A stretch of 64,000 bases of DNA, from assembly GCF_023284025.1 (NCBI RefSeq), contig NZ_JAKIKR010000018.1, forward strand, positions 1 through 64,000. The letters are read 5' to 3'. Below the pieces are notes generated by a model. The model worked only from the letters and a program-made list of their open reading frames with translations, was not told where the DNA came from and did no database searches. Below, in pieces: positions 26,340-34,801 of this stretch (within the stretch, counting starts at the first letter, position 1; each line of letters starts with the position of its first letter). The DNA comes from Shewanella abyssi. Its GTDB lineage: Bacteria > Pseudomonadota > Gammaproteobacteria > Enterobacterales > Shewanellaceae. Both the position numbers and the translations under genes were made by a program.

Positions 26340-27902
26340 ATGTTAGATACAAACGTAAAGAATCAACTGAATACCTACCTGCAGAACCTCAAACACCCAG
26401 TTGAGCTTGTTGTGTCTATTGATGATAGCGCCAAGGCGCAGGAGCTTAAATCCCTTGCCGCCGACATCAATAGCTTGTCGCCGCTGATATCAGTGGTAGA
26501 GAAAGTGGGCGATCGCACACCGTCTATGTCAATCATTAACCCGCAACTTGCCAGCCAGATTACTTTCGCGGGCTTGCCAATGGGGCATGAGTTTACCTCC
26601 TTAGTATTGGCCTTGCTGCACAGTGGCGGTCACCCAGTTAAGCTTGAGCAAGACGTGATTGCGCAAATACGTCAGTTGCCCGGTGAATATCACTTCGAGA
26701 CTTACGTGTCACTTAGTTGCCAAACCTGTCCTGAAGTGGTGCAAGCGCTGAATATGATGGCGGCGATTAACCCCAATATTACTAATGTGATGATTGATGG
26801 TTCGTTATTTCAAGACGAAGTGAATGAACGTAATGTCATGGCTGTGCCTTCGGTGTATTTGAATGGCCAGCAGTTCTCCATGGGCGCGATCAGTACTGTT
26901 GAAATTCTTAATAAACTGGATGTTAATGCTGCGGGTAGAAAAGCCGAGCAGCTTAATGAAAAAGAGCCATTTGAAGTCCTTGTAGTTGGCGGTGGCCCCG
27001 CGGGTGCCTCCGCTGCCATTTATGCTGCTCGTAAAGGGCTACGTACCGGCATAGTGGCCGACAAATTTGGCGGCCAAGTTGCGGAAACGGTTGGTATCGA
27101 AAACTTTATCTCAGTAAAAGCGACAGAGGGCCCAAAGCTGGTGGCAAATCTTGAAGCCCACGTGCATGAATATGACGTCGATATTATGGATAACCAGCGT
27201 GCATTAAGCCTAAAATCTGGCGAGCTATTTGAGTTAACACTTGAAAGCGGTGCAGTATTGCGTAGCAAAACAATATTATTGGCAACAGGTGCACGCTGGC
27301 GTGAAATGAACGTACCGGGTGAGCAAGAGTACCGTGGTAGCGGTGTGGCTTATTGCCCTCATTGTGATGGTCCACTGTTTAAAGGTAAGCGTGTGGCGGT
27401 TATTGGTGGTGGCAATTCAGGTATAGAAGCCGCGATTGATTTAGCCAATATCGTCGAGCATGTCACGGTACTTGAGTTTGATAAAACACTGCGCGCCGAT
27501 GATGTATTGCAGCGTAAAGCCAACTCAATGGCTAACATTGAAATCATCACTCAGGCGATGACTACCGAAGTGAGTGGCGATGGCAAGAAAGTGAACGGTC
27601 TTAACTATACTGACCGCGCCACTGGCGAGAGCCACCATGTCGAACTTGCAGGCATATTTGTTCAAATTGGTTTGGTGCCTAATGCTGAATGGCTTAAAGA
27701 TACACTCGATATGACGGCGCGCGGCGAAATCATTGTTGATGGCAAAGGTGAGACCTCGCTTGCAGGGGTGTTTGCAGCGGGTGATGTGACTAACTCAGCT
27801 TATAAGCAGATCATTATCGCGATGGGCAGTGGAGCCACCGCATCCTTAGGGGCATTTGACTATCTTATTCGCCATGACGTCGGTGACTCCATCGCGGCGT
27901 AA
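26340..27902 (+). CDS. ahpF: Alkyl hydroperoxide reductase subunit F
   Basis: FAD-containing NADH-dependent disulfide reductase that reduces AhpC. The 520 residues match the enteric AhpF (521). The N-terminal tandem thioredoxin-fold domain carries SCQTCPEVV (Cys127 and Cys130). The FAD site [17 protein letters not shown] starts near 218. The active disulfide CPHCDG is at 339-342, followed by the NADH site [10 protein letters not shown]. The gene begins 284 bases after ahpC, so it may have its own promoter. Confidence 0.97.
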   Translation: MLDTNVKNQLNTYLQNLKHPVELVVSIDDSAKAQELKSLAADINSLSPLISVVEKVGDRTPSMSIINPQLASQITFAGLPMGHEFTSLVLALLHSGGHPVKLEQDVIAQIRQLPGEYHFETYVSLSCQTCPEVVQALNMMAAINPNITNVMIDGSLFQDEVNERNVMAVPSVYLNGQQFSMGAISTVEILNKLDVNAAGRKAEQLNEKEPFEVLVVGGGPAGASAAIYAARKGLRTGIVADKFGGQVAETVGIENFISVKATEGPKLVANLEAHVHEYDVDIMDNQRALSLKSGELFELTLESGAVLRSKTILLATGARWREMNVPGEQEYRGSGVAYCPHCDGPLFKGKRVAVIGGGNSGIEAAIDLANIVEHVTVLEFDKTLRADDVLQRKANSMANIEIITQAMTTEVSGDGKKVNGLNYTDRATGESHHVELAGIFVQIGLVPNAEWLKDTLDMTARGEIIVDGKGETSLAGVFAAGDVTNSAYKQIIIAMGSGATASLGAFDYLIRHDVGDSIAA

Positions 27903-27930
27903 TCACTGATAAAACAAGTAAAACAAGTAA

Positions 27931-27958
27931 AAAAAGCCAGTGTCTACTGGCTTTTTTA
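27931..27958. terminator. Terminator of ahpF
   Basis: AAAAAAGCCAGT and its exact complement around GTCT form a perfect intrinsic terminator, reversible on the other strand. Confidence 0.9.
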
Positions 27959-28013
27959 TTGGGATTTTCGACTAACATTGATGGTGTGAATAGCTCATTT
28001 GTGGAGAATTACC

Positions 28014-29129
28014 CTGAACAGCCGTCAATATCAACATCAGCTTAAAATAGAAACTCAGAAGCTTCTGCAGCGAGGCATTTTTTGGGCGATGAATATGACG
28101 CTATTTCTGGTGGTCGTGATCCTACTTAACACTTACTACTTTGCTTATGACATCTACGACATCAAAGATATCCTGCCTGAATTAGCCCCGGTGACATTAT
28201 TGGTGCTCGTGGGTTTCCTAGCCATAAAACTACTGGCGTTGGATAGAGTAACGAGTCAGCAGAGTCATGCTTTTCTGATATTATTGGTCCTAGGCTGGTG
28301 TTATTTACTCTACGGCTTAGTGCAACTGTCCAGTGAACCCATGCCGGGTTTAGAGTCTCTCGGCGATATCTTGGCATTGGTATTTGTGTTTGCACTGTTC
28401 CCCAATCGTAGGGTGATGTTATTGGGGATCTTACCTTTTCTGCTATTTTCCTGTTTTTATCGATTGTATGATTTTCCTGACGCTCCAGTATATCCGCTGA
28501 CCAAGTTTTTCTGTTTACTGGCTATCATCATGTCAGGGCAAAAGATCATCTCTGGCTGGTTCGTTAAGGCAGTTATTCGTGATTTTGAAAAGCAAAAGTT
28601 AGTCAAACAGTTTAAGCGACTGGCGCTAATCGATGGACTGACCAATATCAGTAACCGTCGTCACTTTGATGAAATATTAACCCAAGAGATCCGTGCATCG
28701 GAACGAAATAGTCATGCATTAACGATTATCTTGCTCGATATTGATTTCTTTAAGCGTCTCAATGACACCTTAGGTCACCAAGCGGGTGACGAGCACTTAA
28801 TTAAAGTTGCTGAAATTGTTAGCTCGGCGGTTAATCGCCCTCGAGATCTCGTGGCACGCTATGGGGGGGAGGAGTTTGTGATTGCATTGCCCAATACCGA
28901 TCTTATGGGTGCAATTCGTGTGGCAGAGAAGGTCAAAAACTTGTTAGAAGAAGCTCAGCTAGCTCACCCTTGTTCTGACGTGTCAGAATGGCTGACGTTA
29001 TCCCAAGGTATTGCCCAGTGGGAAGAGGGGATGAGCAAAGACAGTATTATTAAAATGGCTGACCGCATGTTGTATCGGGCTAAATCAGCCGGCAGAAATA
29101 CGTTCTGTAGCGATAAAGCACAGAGCTAA
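28014..29129 (+). CDS. Membrane-bound diguanylate cyclase (GGDEF)
   Basis: Makes cyclic di-GMP from GTP at the inner membrane. An N-terminal region of about 190 residues holds six or so hydrophobic segments and resembles no named sensor domain. The GGDEF domain (about 205-365) has RYGGEEF, a complete active site, preceded by RPRD at the position of the inhibitory I-site (RxxD five residues upstream), so product feedback is likely. The start is uncertain: there is no ATG near the 5' end. A GGAG box at 28003 is 7 bases before an in-frame CTG at 28014; TTG at 27999 has no ribosome site, and the first ATG (28089) would cut into the first membrane segment. Confidence 0.85.
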   Translation: MNSRQYQHQLKIETQKLLQRGIFWAMNMTLFLVVVILLNTYYFAYDIYDIKDILPELAPVTLLVLVGFLAIKLLALDRVTSQQSHAFLILLVLGWCYLLYGLVQLSSEPMPGLESLGDILALVFVFALFPNRRVMLLGILPFLLFSCFYRLYDFPDAPVYPLTKFFCLLAIIMSGQKIISGWFVKAVIRDFEKQKLVKQFKRLALIDGLTNISNRRHFDEILTQEIRASERNSHALTIILLDIDFFKRLNDTLGHQAGDEHLIKVAEIVSSAVNRPRDLVARYGGEEFVIALPNTDLMGAIRVAEKVKNLLEEAQLAHPCSDVSEWLTLSQGIAQWEEGMSKDSIIKMADRMLYRAKSAGRNTFCSDKAQS

Positions 29130-29154
29130 AGTCTATTCCTCTGCATTAGTACTC

Positions 29155-29187
29155 TTAATTAGTACTGTTAATTAGTACTGTTAATTA
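29155..29187. repeat. 13-bp tandem repeat
   Basis: TTAATTAGTACTG occurs twice exactly, followed by a partial third copy. It lies between the diguanylate cyclase stop and a small convergent gene. No function is evident. Confidence 0.85.
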
Positions 29188-29190
29188 ATT

Positions 29191-29382
29191 CTAGGCTTTA
29201 GTACTAATGATATGGCCTGCGTTTCCAACAGGTGCCGTTTCAGGTAAAGCAGATTCAATCAGTTTAAGCGCAATATCACCCTCAATTTTTTGCTGCTCTT
29301 TAGACATTTGTGCAACTTTTAAACCTACGCTGCCATGACTCATATTAGGCTCAAGGTTTGGGGCTGATAACGAAATGCTCAT
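29191..29382 (-). CDS. Small conserved-looking protein, unknown
   Basis: A 63-residue soluble protein, MSISLSAPNLEP at the start and PVGNAGHIISTKA at the end. The helical middle KVAQMSKEQQKIEGDIALKLIESA resembles small YjfB-like motility proteins, though only loosely. GAG lies 7 bases before the ATG. The composition is protein-like and it sits in its own transcription unit. Function unknown. Confidence 0.5.
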   Translation of the reverse strand: MSISLSAPNLEPNMSHGSVGLKVAQMSKEQQKIEGDIALKLIESALPETAPVGNAGHIISTKA

Positions 29383-29488
29383 AGTGGACTCGGTTTTATT
29401 TAGACTAGCTATTTATCGGCGCTACACACTATTGCTTAAGTGTTTCCTTGTTACAGTATGTAACGCCGTATCAGCTTTGTTTCGAGTG

Positions 29489-30910
29489 CTACTTAATCGC
29501 GCTTGCTTTGTTTCTCTTCTCAATCACTTTACGGGTCAAGGTGATGATAAAGGTGATAACAATCGAGCTTAAGATAAGCCCTATCGCCAATACCACATTT
29601 TGTAACGCGGTAGGGTCAATGGCCAACATTCCCCCTAGACCCACCATCATAATGCCTGACATCAATTTTAAGGTTTGACCCTCTTTCTCGGTGAGCTTGC
29701 GCTTACCTAGCGAGACACTAAAAGCGATGACAATAATGGCTAGCGGGATCACATAGACAATGTTGTAAAATGCCAGGTACATATAGCGCTCGGCAGTCTC
29801 AAGATCATGCATTGAAAGCACACTGGTATAGATCATCGGGAAGCCAGCGGTGCAGAGTAACTCATAGGCATTCGCTAGAATGGAGAGTACTACGGTGCCT
29901 GCAATCATCGCTGTCATGCTGCTGGCGCTGGTGAGTTTACCCATGCGCTTGATAAGGCCGGTGCGATTCTCGGCCGACATCGATAGCGTGACCTCCCCCT
30001 TAGTAAAGAAGTAGTCCTTTATATTGACCGCCCCCGCAACTAAGGCGAGCATTCCCGCGCCGAGAATAATCCAGCCACCGTCGCTGCCAGCCCCTAGCAG
30101 TTGGAAAATATTGAGCCATGCGCTCATAAAGATAAAATAGATAAAGCCAGAAAAGAACACAAAAATGCCACCAACAATCAGCATTCGGGTGCGACTCTTT
30201 GCATTGACCATAATAGATAACAGGAACAACAACACGAAGAAGGCGCACGGGTTAAATGCATCAACGCCTGCGAGTACTACCGTCAGTAGTGGCAGTGACA
30301 TCTGCTCCGGGTGAACCACACCGATAAGCGGCAGTTCAACAGGCTGTACATCTAAAGCGCTAATGTCGGTGGTGCTATCTAGATCCAAATCACAAGTTCC
30401 CGCAGTGGCTGACTCGCTGCAGGTTTCAAAGAAAGCTCCTGAGCTGGCTGGCGTCTCTGCGATGTATTGGTTGCCGTTTTCTGCAGCAAGCTTGCCGCCA
30501 AGAGAGCTGTAATAAGATTTTAATCGTTTAACTAAAAACTCGCCCGTCACAGCTTGGCTACTGTAGCCCATCACTGCTTTTTTACCACTGGCGAAGTAGG
30601 GCACTGAGCGCGCTTCTGTCCCGGTTTGTTTGGCAACGTTTTGCCAAATAGCCATGGTTTCTGGGGCTGAAATCATATGTGCTTCAAGCTCAATCCACGG
30701 ATAACGCTCAGGCAAACTATCAATAAACGGATGTGCTTCTTTACAATGTGGACAAGTTTGTGACCAAAAGAAATAGAGCTTAACTTTTAGCTCTCCAGCA
30801 TCATTAGTGTAGTGCCAAACGGTGGGCTGCTCGGTTAGTGATGTGGCAAAGCTGGGTAGTGAAAAACTCGAGAATAGCAGTGTAACTAAGATTAAAATAT
30901 ATTTGGTCAT
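29489..30910 (-). CDS. Thioredoxin-fold/CcdA-DsbD-like membrane fusion protein
   Basis: A 473-residue protein with a signal peptide (about 1-22). A periplasmic thioredoxin-type domain follows, with CPHC in FFWSQTCPHCKEAHPF (about 50-65). A membrane domain from about 200 to the end has six to eight segments with two well-placed cysteines, DAFNPCAFFVLLFLL (about 227) and YELLCTAGFP (about 345). These match the Cys pair used by CcdA/DsbD to pass electrons across the membrane. It is therefore probably a reductant exporter feeding its own N-terminal domain. It lacks the DsbD immunoglobulin-like alpha domain. Target proteins are unknown. Confidence 0.75.
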   Translation of the reverse strand: MTKYILILVTLLFSSFSLPSFATSLTEQPTVWHYTNDAGELKVKLYFFWSQTCPHCKEAHPFIDSLPERYPWIELEAHMISAPETMAIWQNVAKQTGTEARSVPYFASGKKAVMGYSSQAVTGEFLVKRLKSYYSSLGGKLAAENGNQYIAETPASSGAFFETCSESATAGTCDLDLDSTTDISALDVQPVELPLIGVVHPEQMSLPLLTVVLAGVDAFNPCAFFVLLFLLSIMVNAKSRTRMLIVGGIFVFFSGFIYFIFMSAWLNIFQLLGAGSDGGWIILGAGMLALVAGAVNIKDYFFTKGEVTLSMSAENRTGLIKRMGKLTSASSMTAMIAGTVVLSILANAYELLCTAGFPMIYTSVLSMHDLETAERYMYLAFYNIVYVIPLAIIVIAFSVSLGKRKLTEKEGQTLKLMSGIMMVGLGGMLAIDPTALQNVVLAIGLILSSIVITFIITLTRKVIEKRNKASAIK

Positions 30911-31165
30911 CGGAACTCCAAACGAGCAAATGAAGCGTAATTATTGGGGTTGGTAATAGATACTTTACTGAAATGCGGCCATATTGATAAATTAATGTGT
31001 CAAATATGCGGGCGGATTCTCGAATAAATCACTTTTGGGAACAACGACCGATTTTTAGGATTAATTTTAAACTTTTAACCGATTTTATAATCAGTTAGTT
31101 CAGGCTGAAATTAATTAGAAACTTGCAATGCAACACATTGACGTTATCAACATGTTGCATTTGGC

Positions 31166-31612
31166 TTAATGAGTGCTTGGTTTAAGGGCATCGACTTGGG
31201 CGAGGCGAAGGTTCATCTCATCAGTTTGTGTATCACACCAGTGAACGGCAACAGAGCGATCTGTTTCATTACTGGCCGTTAAAATACGGCTGATAATCGG
31301 CGCGGAATAGGCGGCTTGATTGAAGTAGCTTCTAACGCGTTCCACTCTTCGACTCGCCAGCCACTTGTTGTAATGCCTGACATCTTTACTGCGTTGCACT
31401 TTATTCACTTTAAACTCTAATAGCAGATAACCTGATTGAGATTGATAGTGAGTCACTATGTCATCAAGTTGTGCGCTGTACTTATTGCTGAAGTAAGAGC
31501 TGTTTTTCGCGTAGGGGATATCGGTAATATGGGTTTTATTAGCGCATTGTGCCATCACATTAGCGGTGGTTAACGTTACGATCAAAAAGCCGATGCTGAC
31601 TATAAACCTCAT
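31166..31612 (-). CDS. OmpA-like secreted protein, short
   Basis: A 148-residue protein with a signal peptide (MRFIVSIGFLIVTLTTANVMA). The body resembles a degenerate OmpA/MotB peptidoglycan-binding fold: YAKNSSYFSNKYSAQLDDIV, GYLLLEFKVNK, and NKWLASRRVERVRSYF, where the family usually has NxxLSxxRAxxVxxYL. Two cysteines (QCAN and HWCD) may pair. I chose the ATG at 31612, with AGGA nine bases upstream, over the one three codons earlier, which abuts the AGGA. The usual Asp and Arg of the murein site are not clearly retained. Confidence 0.65.
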   Translation of the reverse strand: MRFIVSIGFLIVTLTTANVMAQCANKTHITDIPYAKNSSYFSNKYSAQLDDIVTHYQSQSGYLLLEFKVNKVQRSKDVRHYNKWLASRRVERVRSYFNQAAYSAPIISRILTASNETDRSVAVHWCDTQTDEMNLRLAQVDALKPSTH

Positions 31613-31773
31613 TTTTAGCATTCCTTTGTAAAATATAAGTCTTTAAAAATCAGCTTGAGCAGAATTTATAGTTGATTTTTGTGCGGGGAATTTATGCTAT
31701 TGCGCCATTGATTGCAACGGTATTCTATTGTTTAGCTGTGGCTAAAGTATTACCGGGTTTTTTTTAAGTGGAG

Positions 31774-31834
31774 TGTCATAAAATGAACGCCCAGTAATAC
31801 TGGCTTGCATTGATAGTGGCGCCATTTTATGACA
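31774..31834. repeat. 61-bp cruciform-like inverted repeat
   Basis: TGTCATAAAAT at 31774-31784 and its exact complement at 31824-31834 enclose 39 bases that contain a second perfect hairpin (CCAGT-aat-ACTGG) and the palindrome GGCGCC. It lies between the OmpA-like gene and the ohr remnant. No T-run follows on the minus strand, so it is not an ordinary terminator. Confidence 0.7.
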
Positions 31835-31863
31835 AAAAATTGACCTGTTTTCAGTGTGATGAA

Positions 31864-32070
31864 TTATTCTAATGCTGGCCGATCCACGGTTAATACAAGG
31901 TCGATATTATTACCGATAGCGTTCGAGTAAGGACAAACTCGGTGAGCGATACCAATAAGCTCCATCGCTGACTCTTGTTCGAGATTGAGTTCAATGGCTA
32001 ACGCTGCCGTCAGCGCAAATCCGCCAGACTCATTCGCACCGATCCCTATGGTGGCACACTGTGAGTACAG
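31864..32070 (-). pseudogene. ohr remnant (organic hydroperoxide resistance protein, C-terminal part only)
   Basis: Reading the minus strand from about 32060 gives TIGIGANESGGFALTAALAI, then EQESAMELIGIAHRVCPYSN, then AIGNNIDLVLTV and a TAA stop at 31864-31866. This is the C-terminal 60-odd residues of the Ohr/OsmC family, including the second redox cysteine in VCPYSNA. The N-terminal two-thirds with the peroxidatic Cys is missing: an in-frame stop lies about 10 codons before the homology, and no remnant continues upstream. It is a 5'-deleted pseudogene. Confidence 0.8.
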
Positions 32071-32189
32071 AGAAGGGTGATGACGTTAATAGTTGTTACT
32101 GATAGCAATTGAGATGATACTCAAGGAGGATGGTATTTTAGAGGTTGCCTCGGTTGGACATAATTTGAGTTAGCTATGCTTTCGGTCGA

Positions 32190-32220
32190 ATATGACTTAG
32201 GTTAGATATGACTTAGGTTG
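32190..32220. repeat. 16-bp direct repeat before the GlpD-like gene
   Basis: ATATGACTTAGGTT occurs twice with a 16-base period, ending 20 bases before the start codon of the gene at 32241. It could be an operator or a simple duplication. Confidence 0.7.
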
Positions 32221-32240
32221 AATTACCATATGGAGATGAA

Positions 32241-33416
32241 ATGTCAGCAGTTGATCTAGTTATTGTTGGTGGTGGCATTAATGGCGCAGGTATTGCGCAG
32301 TGCGCGGCGGCAGCGGGCTACAGTGTCATGCTATTGGAAAAGGGCGTGATTGCCGGTCAAACCTCTGCTAACTCCAGTAAACTGATCCATGGTGGCTTAC
32401 GTTATCTTGAGACTGGCCAGCTGGCGCTGGTGCGGCAGTCCCTTGCTGAGCGCCGAGCATTGTTAAGACTCGCGCCCTCTTTAGTCAATCCCATTCCGTT
32501 TTACATTCCCGTTTATGAAGATAGCCGCAGAAACTCTATCGCGATAAGGGCGGGGCTAAGCTTGTATTCGATGTTGAGTAATTTTGATTCTTTAGGTCAG
32601 TTTAAATCAATTCCTGCAGTCCATTGGGCAAAGATAAAGGGGCTTAAACTTGCCGGCCTTAAAGCGCTTTATCAATACTGGGATGCGCAAACCGACGATA
32701 AACTGCTCACTGAAGCCGTGGTGAAAAATGCTCGTAGCTTGGGTGCAACTATTCTCGAACATGCTAAATGCACCCAAATAGCACACCAGCAAAGTCACTG
32801 TGTTGTGCGTTATGAAAGCCAAGGGCTACAGCATGAAGTCGAAGCGCTTGCCGTTGTGAATGCGGCTGGCCCCTGGGTGAATGATGTGCTTGAATGCGTC
32901 ACGCCTGTCGTGTCCCCCGCACCTATTGAATGGGTTCAAGGGAGTCACTTGTTATTGGATATTGAGGCTAACGATGGCATCTTGTATCTCGAGTCTTGTT
33001 TCGATAAACGGGTGATTTTTGTGATGCCGTGGAATGGTAAAACATTGATTGGTACCACCGAGGTGGTGCTTGATAAAATTGGCGGCCGTCCGACTCCCAC
33101 GGCATCAGAAGTGGATTATCTGCTGGGCATTTATAGTCACTATTTTCCATCAATGGGCGATAGTGACAGTTTGAAATCTCGAATTATCGATACCTTCTGT
33201 GGTGTACGGGTACTGCCCAAGCAACAAGGCAATGCGTTCGACAGACCGCGGGACACTTTGCAACAAACCAGTCAATCTCATCCGCATCTACTGACTCTCT
33301 ATGGTGGCAAACTGACGACTTACCGAACCACAGCAGTAGAAGTGCTCAGCTGGGTTGAATCGCATATCGGCAGTCGCAATGCGCTGGCAGATTTTAACCA
33401 ATTGCAACTCGATTAA
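32241..33416 (+). CDS. GlpD-like FAD-dependent glycerol-3-phosphate dehydrogenase
   Basis: A 391-residue flavoprotein of the DAO/GlpD family, oxidising glycerol 3-phosphate or a similar substrate and passing electrons to quinone. The FAD-binding VIVGGGINGAGIAQ starts near residue 7, and the GlpD signatures SSKLIHGGLRYLE (about 45-57) and YGGKLTTYR (about 360-368) are present. It is shorter than GlpD (about 500) because it lacks the C-terminal helical domain. The ATG follows GGAG. No glpK or glpF is nearby, so the substrate is not certain. Confidence 0.8.
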   Translation: MSAVDLVIVGGGINGAGIAQCAAAAGYSVMLLEKGVIAGQTSANSSKLIHGGLRYLETGQLALVRQSLAERRALLRLAPSLVNPIPFYIPVYEDSRRNSIAIRAGLSLYSMLSNFDSLGQFKSIPAVHWAKIKGLKLAGLKALYQYWDAQTDDKLLTEAVVKNARSLGATILEHAKCTQIAHQQSHCVVRYESQGLQHEVEALAVVNAAGPWVNDVLECVTPVVSPAPIEWVQGSHLLLDIEANDGILYLESCFDKRVIFVMPWNGKTLIGTTEVVLDKIGGRPTPTASEVDYLLGIYSHYFPSMGDSDSLKSRIIDTFCGVRVLPKQQGNAFDRPRDTLQQTSQSHPHLLTLYGGKLTTYRTTAVEVLSWVESHIGSRNALADFNQLQLD

Positions 33417-33532
33417 AGTTGCTAAAGTCTGCCGCTAAAACAAATTTAGCATTGTGCTGAGTGCATCATTAAACTGTCATCTCTATGTCATATTCTGTGG
33501 CAGATTTATCATTGGCATTTAGGAAGTTGACC

Positions 33533-34714
33533 ATGCTGCAGATCTTTATTCGATTTTTTTCTCTTGGTTTAGTGTCGTTTGGCGGGCCGGCTGCTCATAT
33601 CGGTTATTTCAGACAGACATTTGTACAGGAGCTGCAATGGCTGGATGATAAACACTACGCCAGTCTTGTGGCGCTGAGCCAGTTTATGCCAGGTCCTGGT
33701 TCGAGTCAGGTCGGCTTCGCTATTGGTTACCATCGCGGTGGTTTATTAGGGGGTATCGCCGCCTTTTTAGGGTTCACGCTACCGTCGTTTATCCTGCTTT
33801 TCTTACTCGCCGTCACCAGTCGTCAATGGCTGGATTATTCCCTCACCCAAGGCGTGATCCACGGTCTTAAGTTGTTAGCCGTGGTGGTTGTAGCTGATGC
33901 CATCTTGATGATGTTTAAGCAATTTTGCCAACGCAAACAAGCTAGGTTACTGATGGTATTTAGCTGTGTGGTTATTTTATTGCAGCCTGCAATGCTCATT
34001 CAATTTGCGCTACTCCTCATCGCTGCCATTATTGGCCGCTATTACCTTTCGGCAACTGATAGCACAGATACCTATCCGCCAGCACAAGAACCGCTGCAAC
34101 TGAATTTCTTTTACTTGAGTATTTTTGCCGGTCTGCTCATCGCCTCTTTAGTGGCGATAGGCTTGTCTAAGCAAGCGGGGATCAACAATCTAACCGAGTT
34201 ATTCAGCCAGTTCTATCAAGTCGGTAGCATGGTCTTTGGTGGTGGGCATGTGGTACTGCCGTTGCTGCAATCGAGTATTGGTGACGCCATCAATAACGAT
34301 CAGTTTTTAACGGGTTACGCACTGGCACAAGCTGTGCCGGGACCTATGTTTGCTTTAGCAGCATTTCTAGGCGCCGAAATTTGGGTGGCACAACCGTTAG
34401 TCGGCGCATTAGTGGCGACAGTCGCTCTCTTCCTACCTGGATTTTTGCTGATGTTAGTGGCGCTTAAAAGCTGGCATGGGATTAGTCGTCGTCCTAAGGT
34501 GACGGGCGCAATCGCGGGAGTTAATGCCTGTGTGGTCGGATTCTTGTTAGCAGCGCTCTATAACCCAATATTCAGCAGTGCAGTGCTGACACCACTGGAT
34601 ATGGCGCTGGTGGTATTAGGCTTTGGTCTGTTTAAAGTCTTTAAACCGAATGTGTTTGTTTTAGTGGCGGGTTTTGCTATTTCTGGCGCAGTGATTTCAG
34701 CTGTCATAGCTTAA
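33533..34714 (+). CDS. chrA: Chromate transporter ChrA (long, two-domain form)
   Basis: A membrane exporter of chromate of the CHR family. It has two homologous halves, each starting with a version of the CHR motif: FFSLGLVSFGGPAAHIGYF in the first (about 7-25) and FYQVGSMVFGGGHVVLPLL in the second (about 227-245). Ten or so membrane segments are visible and the length of 393 residues is typical. I chose the ATG at 33533, preceded by AGGAAG at 6-base spacing, over the ATG at 33485, which has no ribosome site. No chromate regulator is adjacent, and substrate specificity is inferred from the family. Confidence 0.88.
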   Translation: MLQIFIRFFSLGLVSFGGPAAHIGYFRQTFVQELQWLDDKHYASLVALSQFMPGPGSSQVGFAIGYHRGGLLGGIAAFLGFTLPSFILLFLLAVTSRQWLDYSLTQGVIHGLKLLAVVVVADAILMMFKQFCQRKQARLLMVFSCVVILLQPAMLIQFALLLIAAIIGRYYLSATDSTDTYPPAQEPLQLNFFYLSIFAGLLIASLVAIGLSKQAGINNLTELFSQFYQVGSMVFGGGHVVLPLLQSSIGDAINNDQFLTGYALAQAVPGPMFALAAFLGAEIWVAQPLVGALVATVALFLPGFLLMLVALKSWHGISRRPKVTGAIAGVNACVVGFLLAALYNPIFSSAVLTPLDMALVVLGFGLFKVFKPNVFVLVAGFAISGAVISAVIA

Positions 34715-34731
34715 TACTGTAAGTGTTAACA

Positions 34732-34760
34732 AAAAGCCGCAGAGTTTATCTGCGGCTTTT
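34732..34760. terminator. Bidirectional terminator between chrA and the formate dehydrogenase gene
   Basis: AAAAGCCGCAGA pairs perfectly with TCTGCGGCTTTT around a 5-base loop. It serves the two convergent genes. Confidence 0.9.
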
Positions 34761-34801
34761 AGTCTCTAGAGAAAAATCGAAATGGGTCTAAATATGAGGT
34801 G

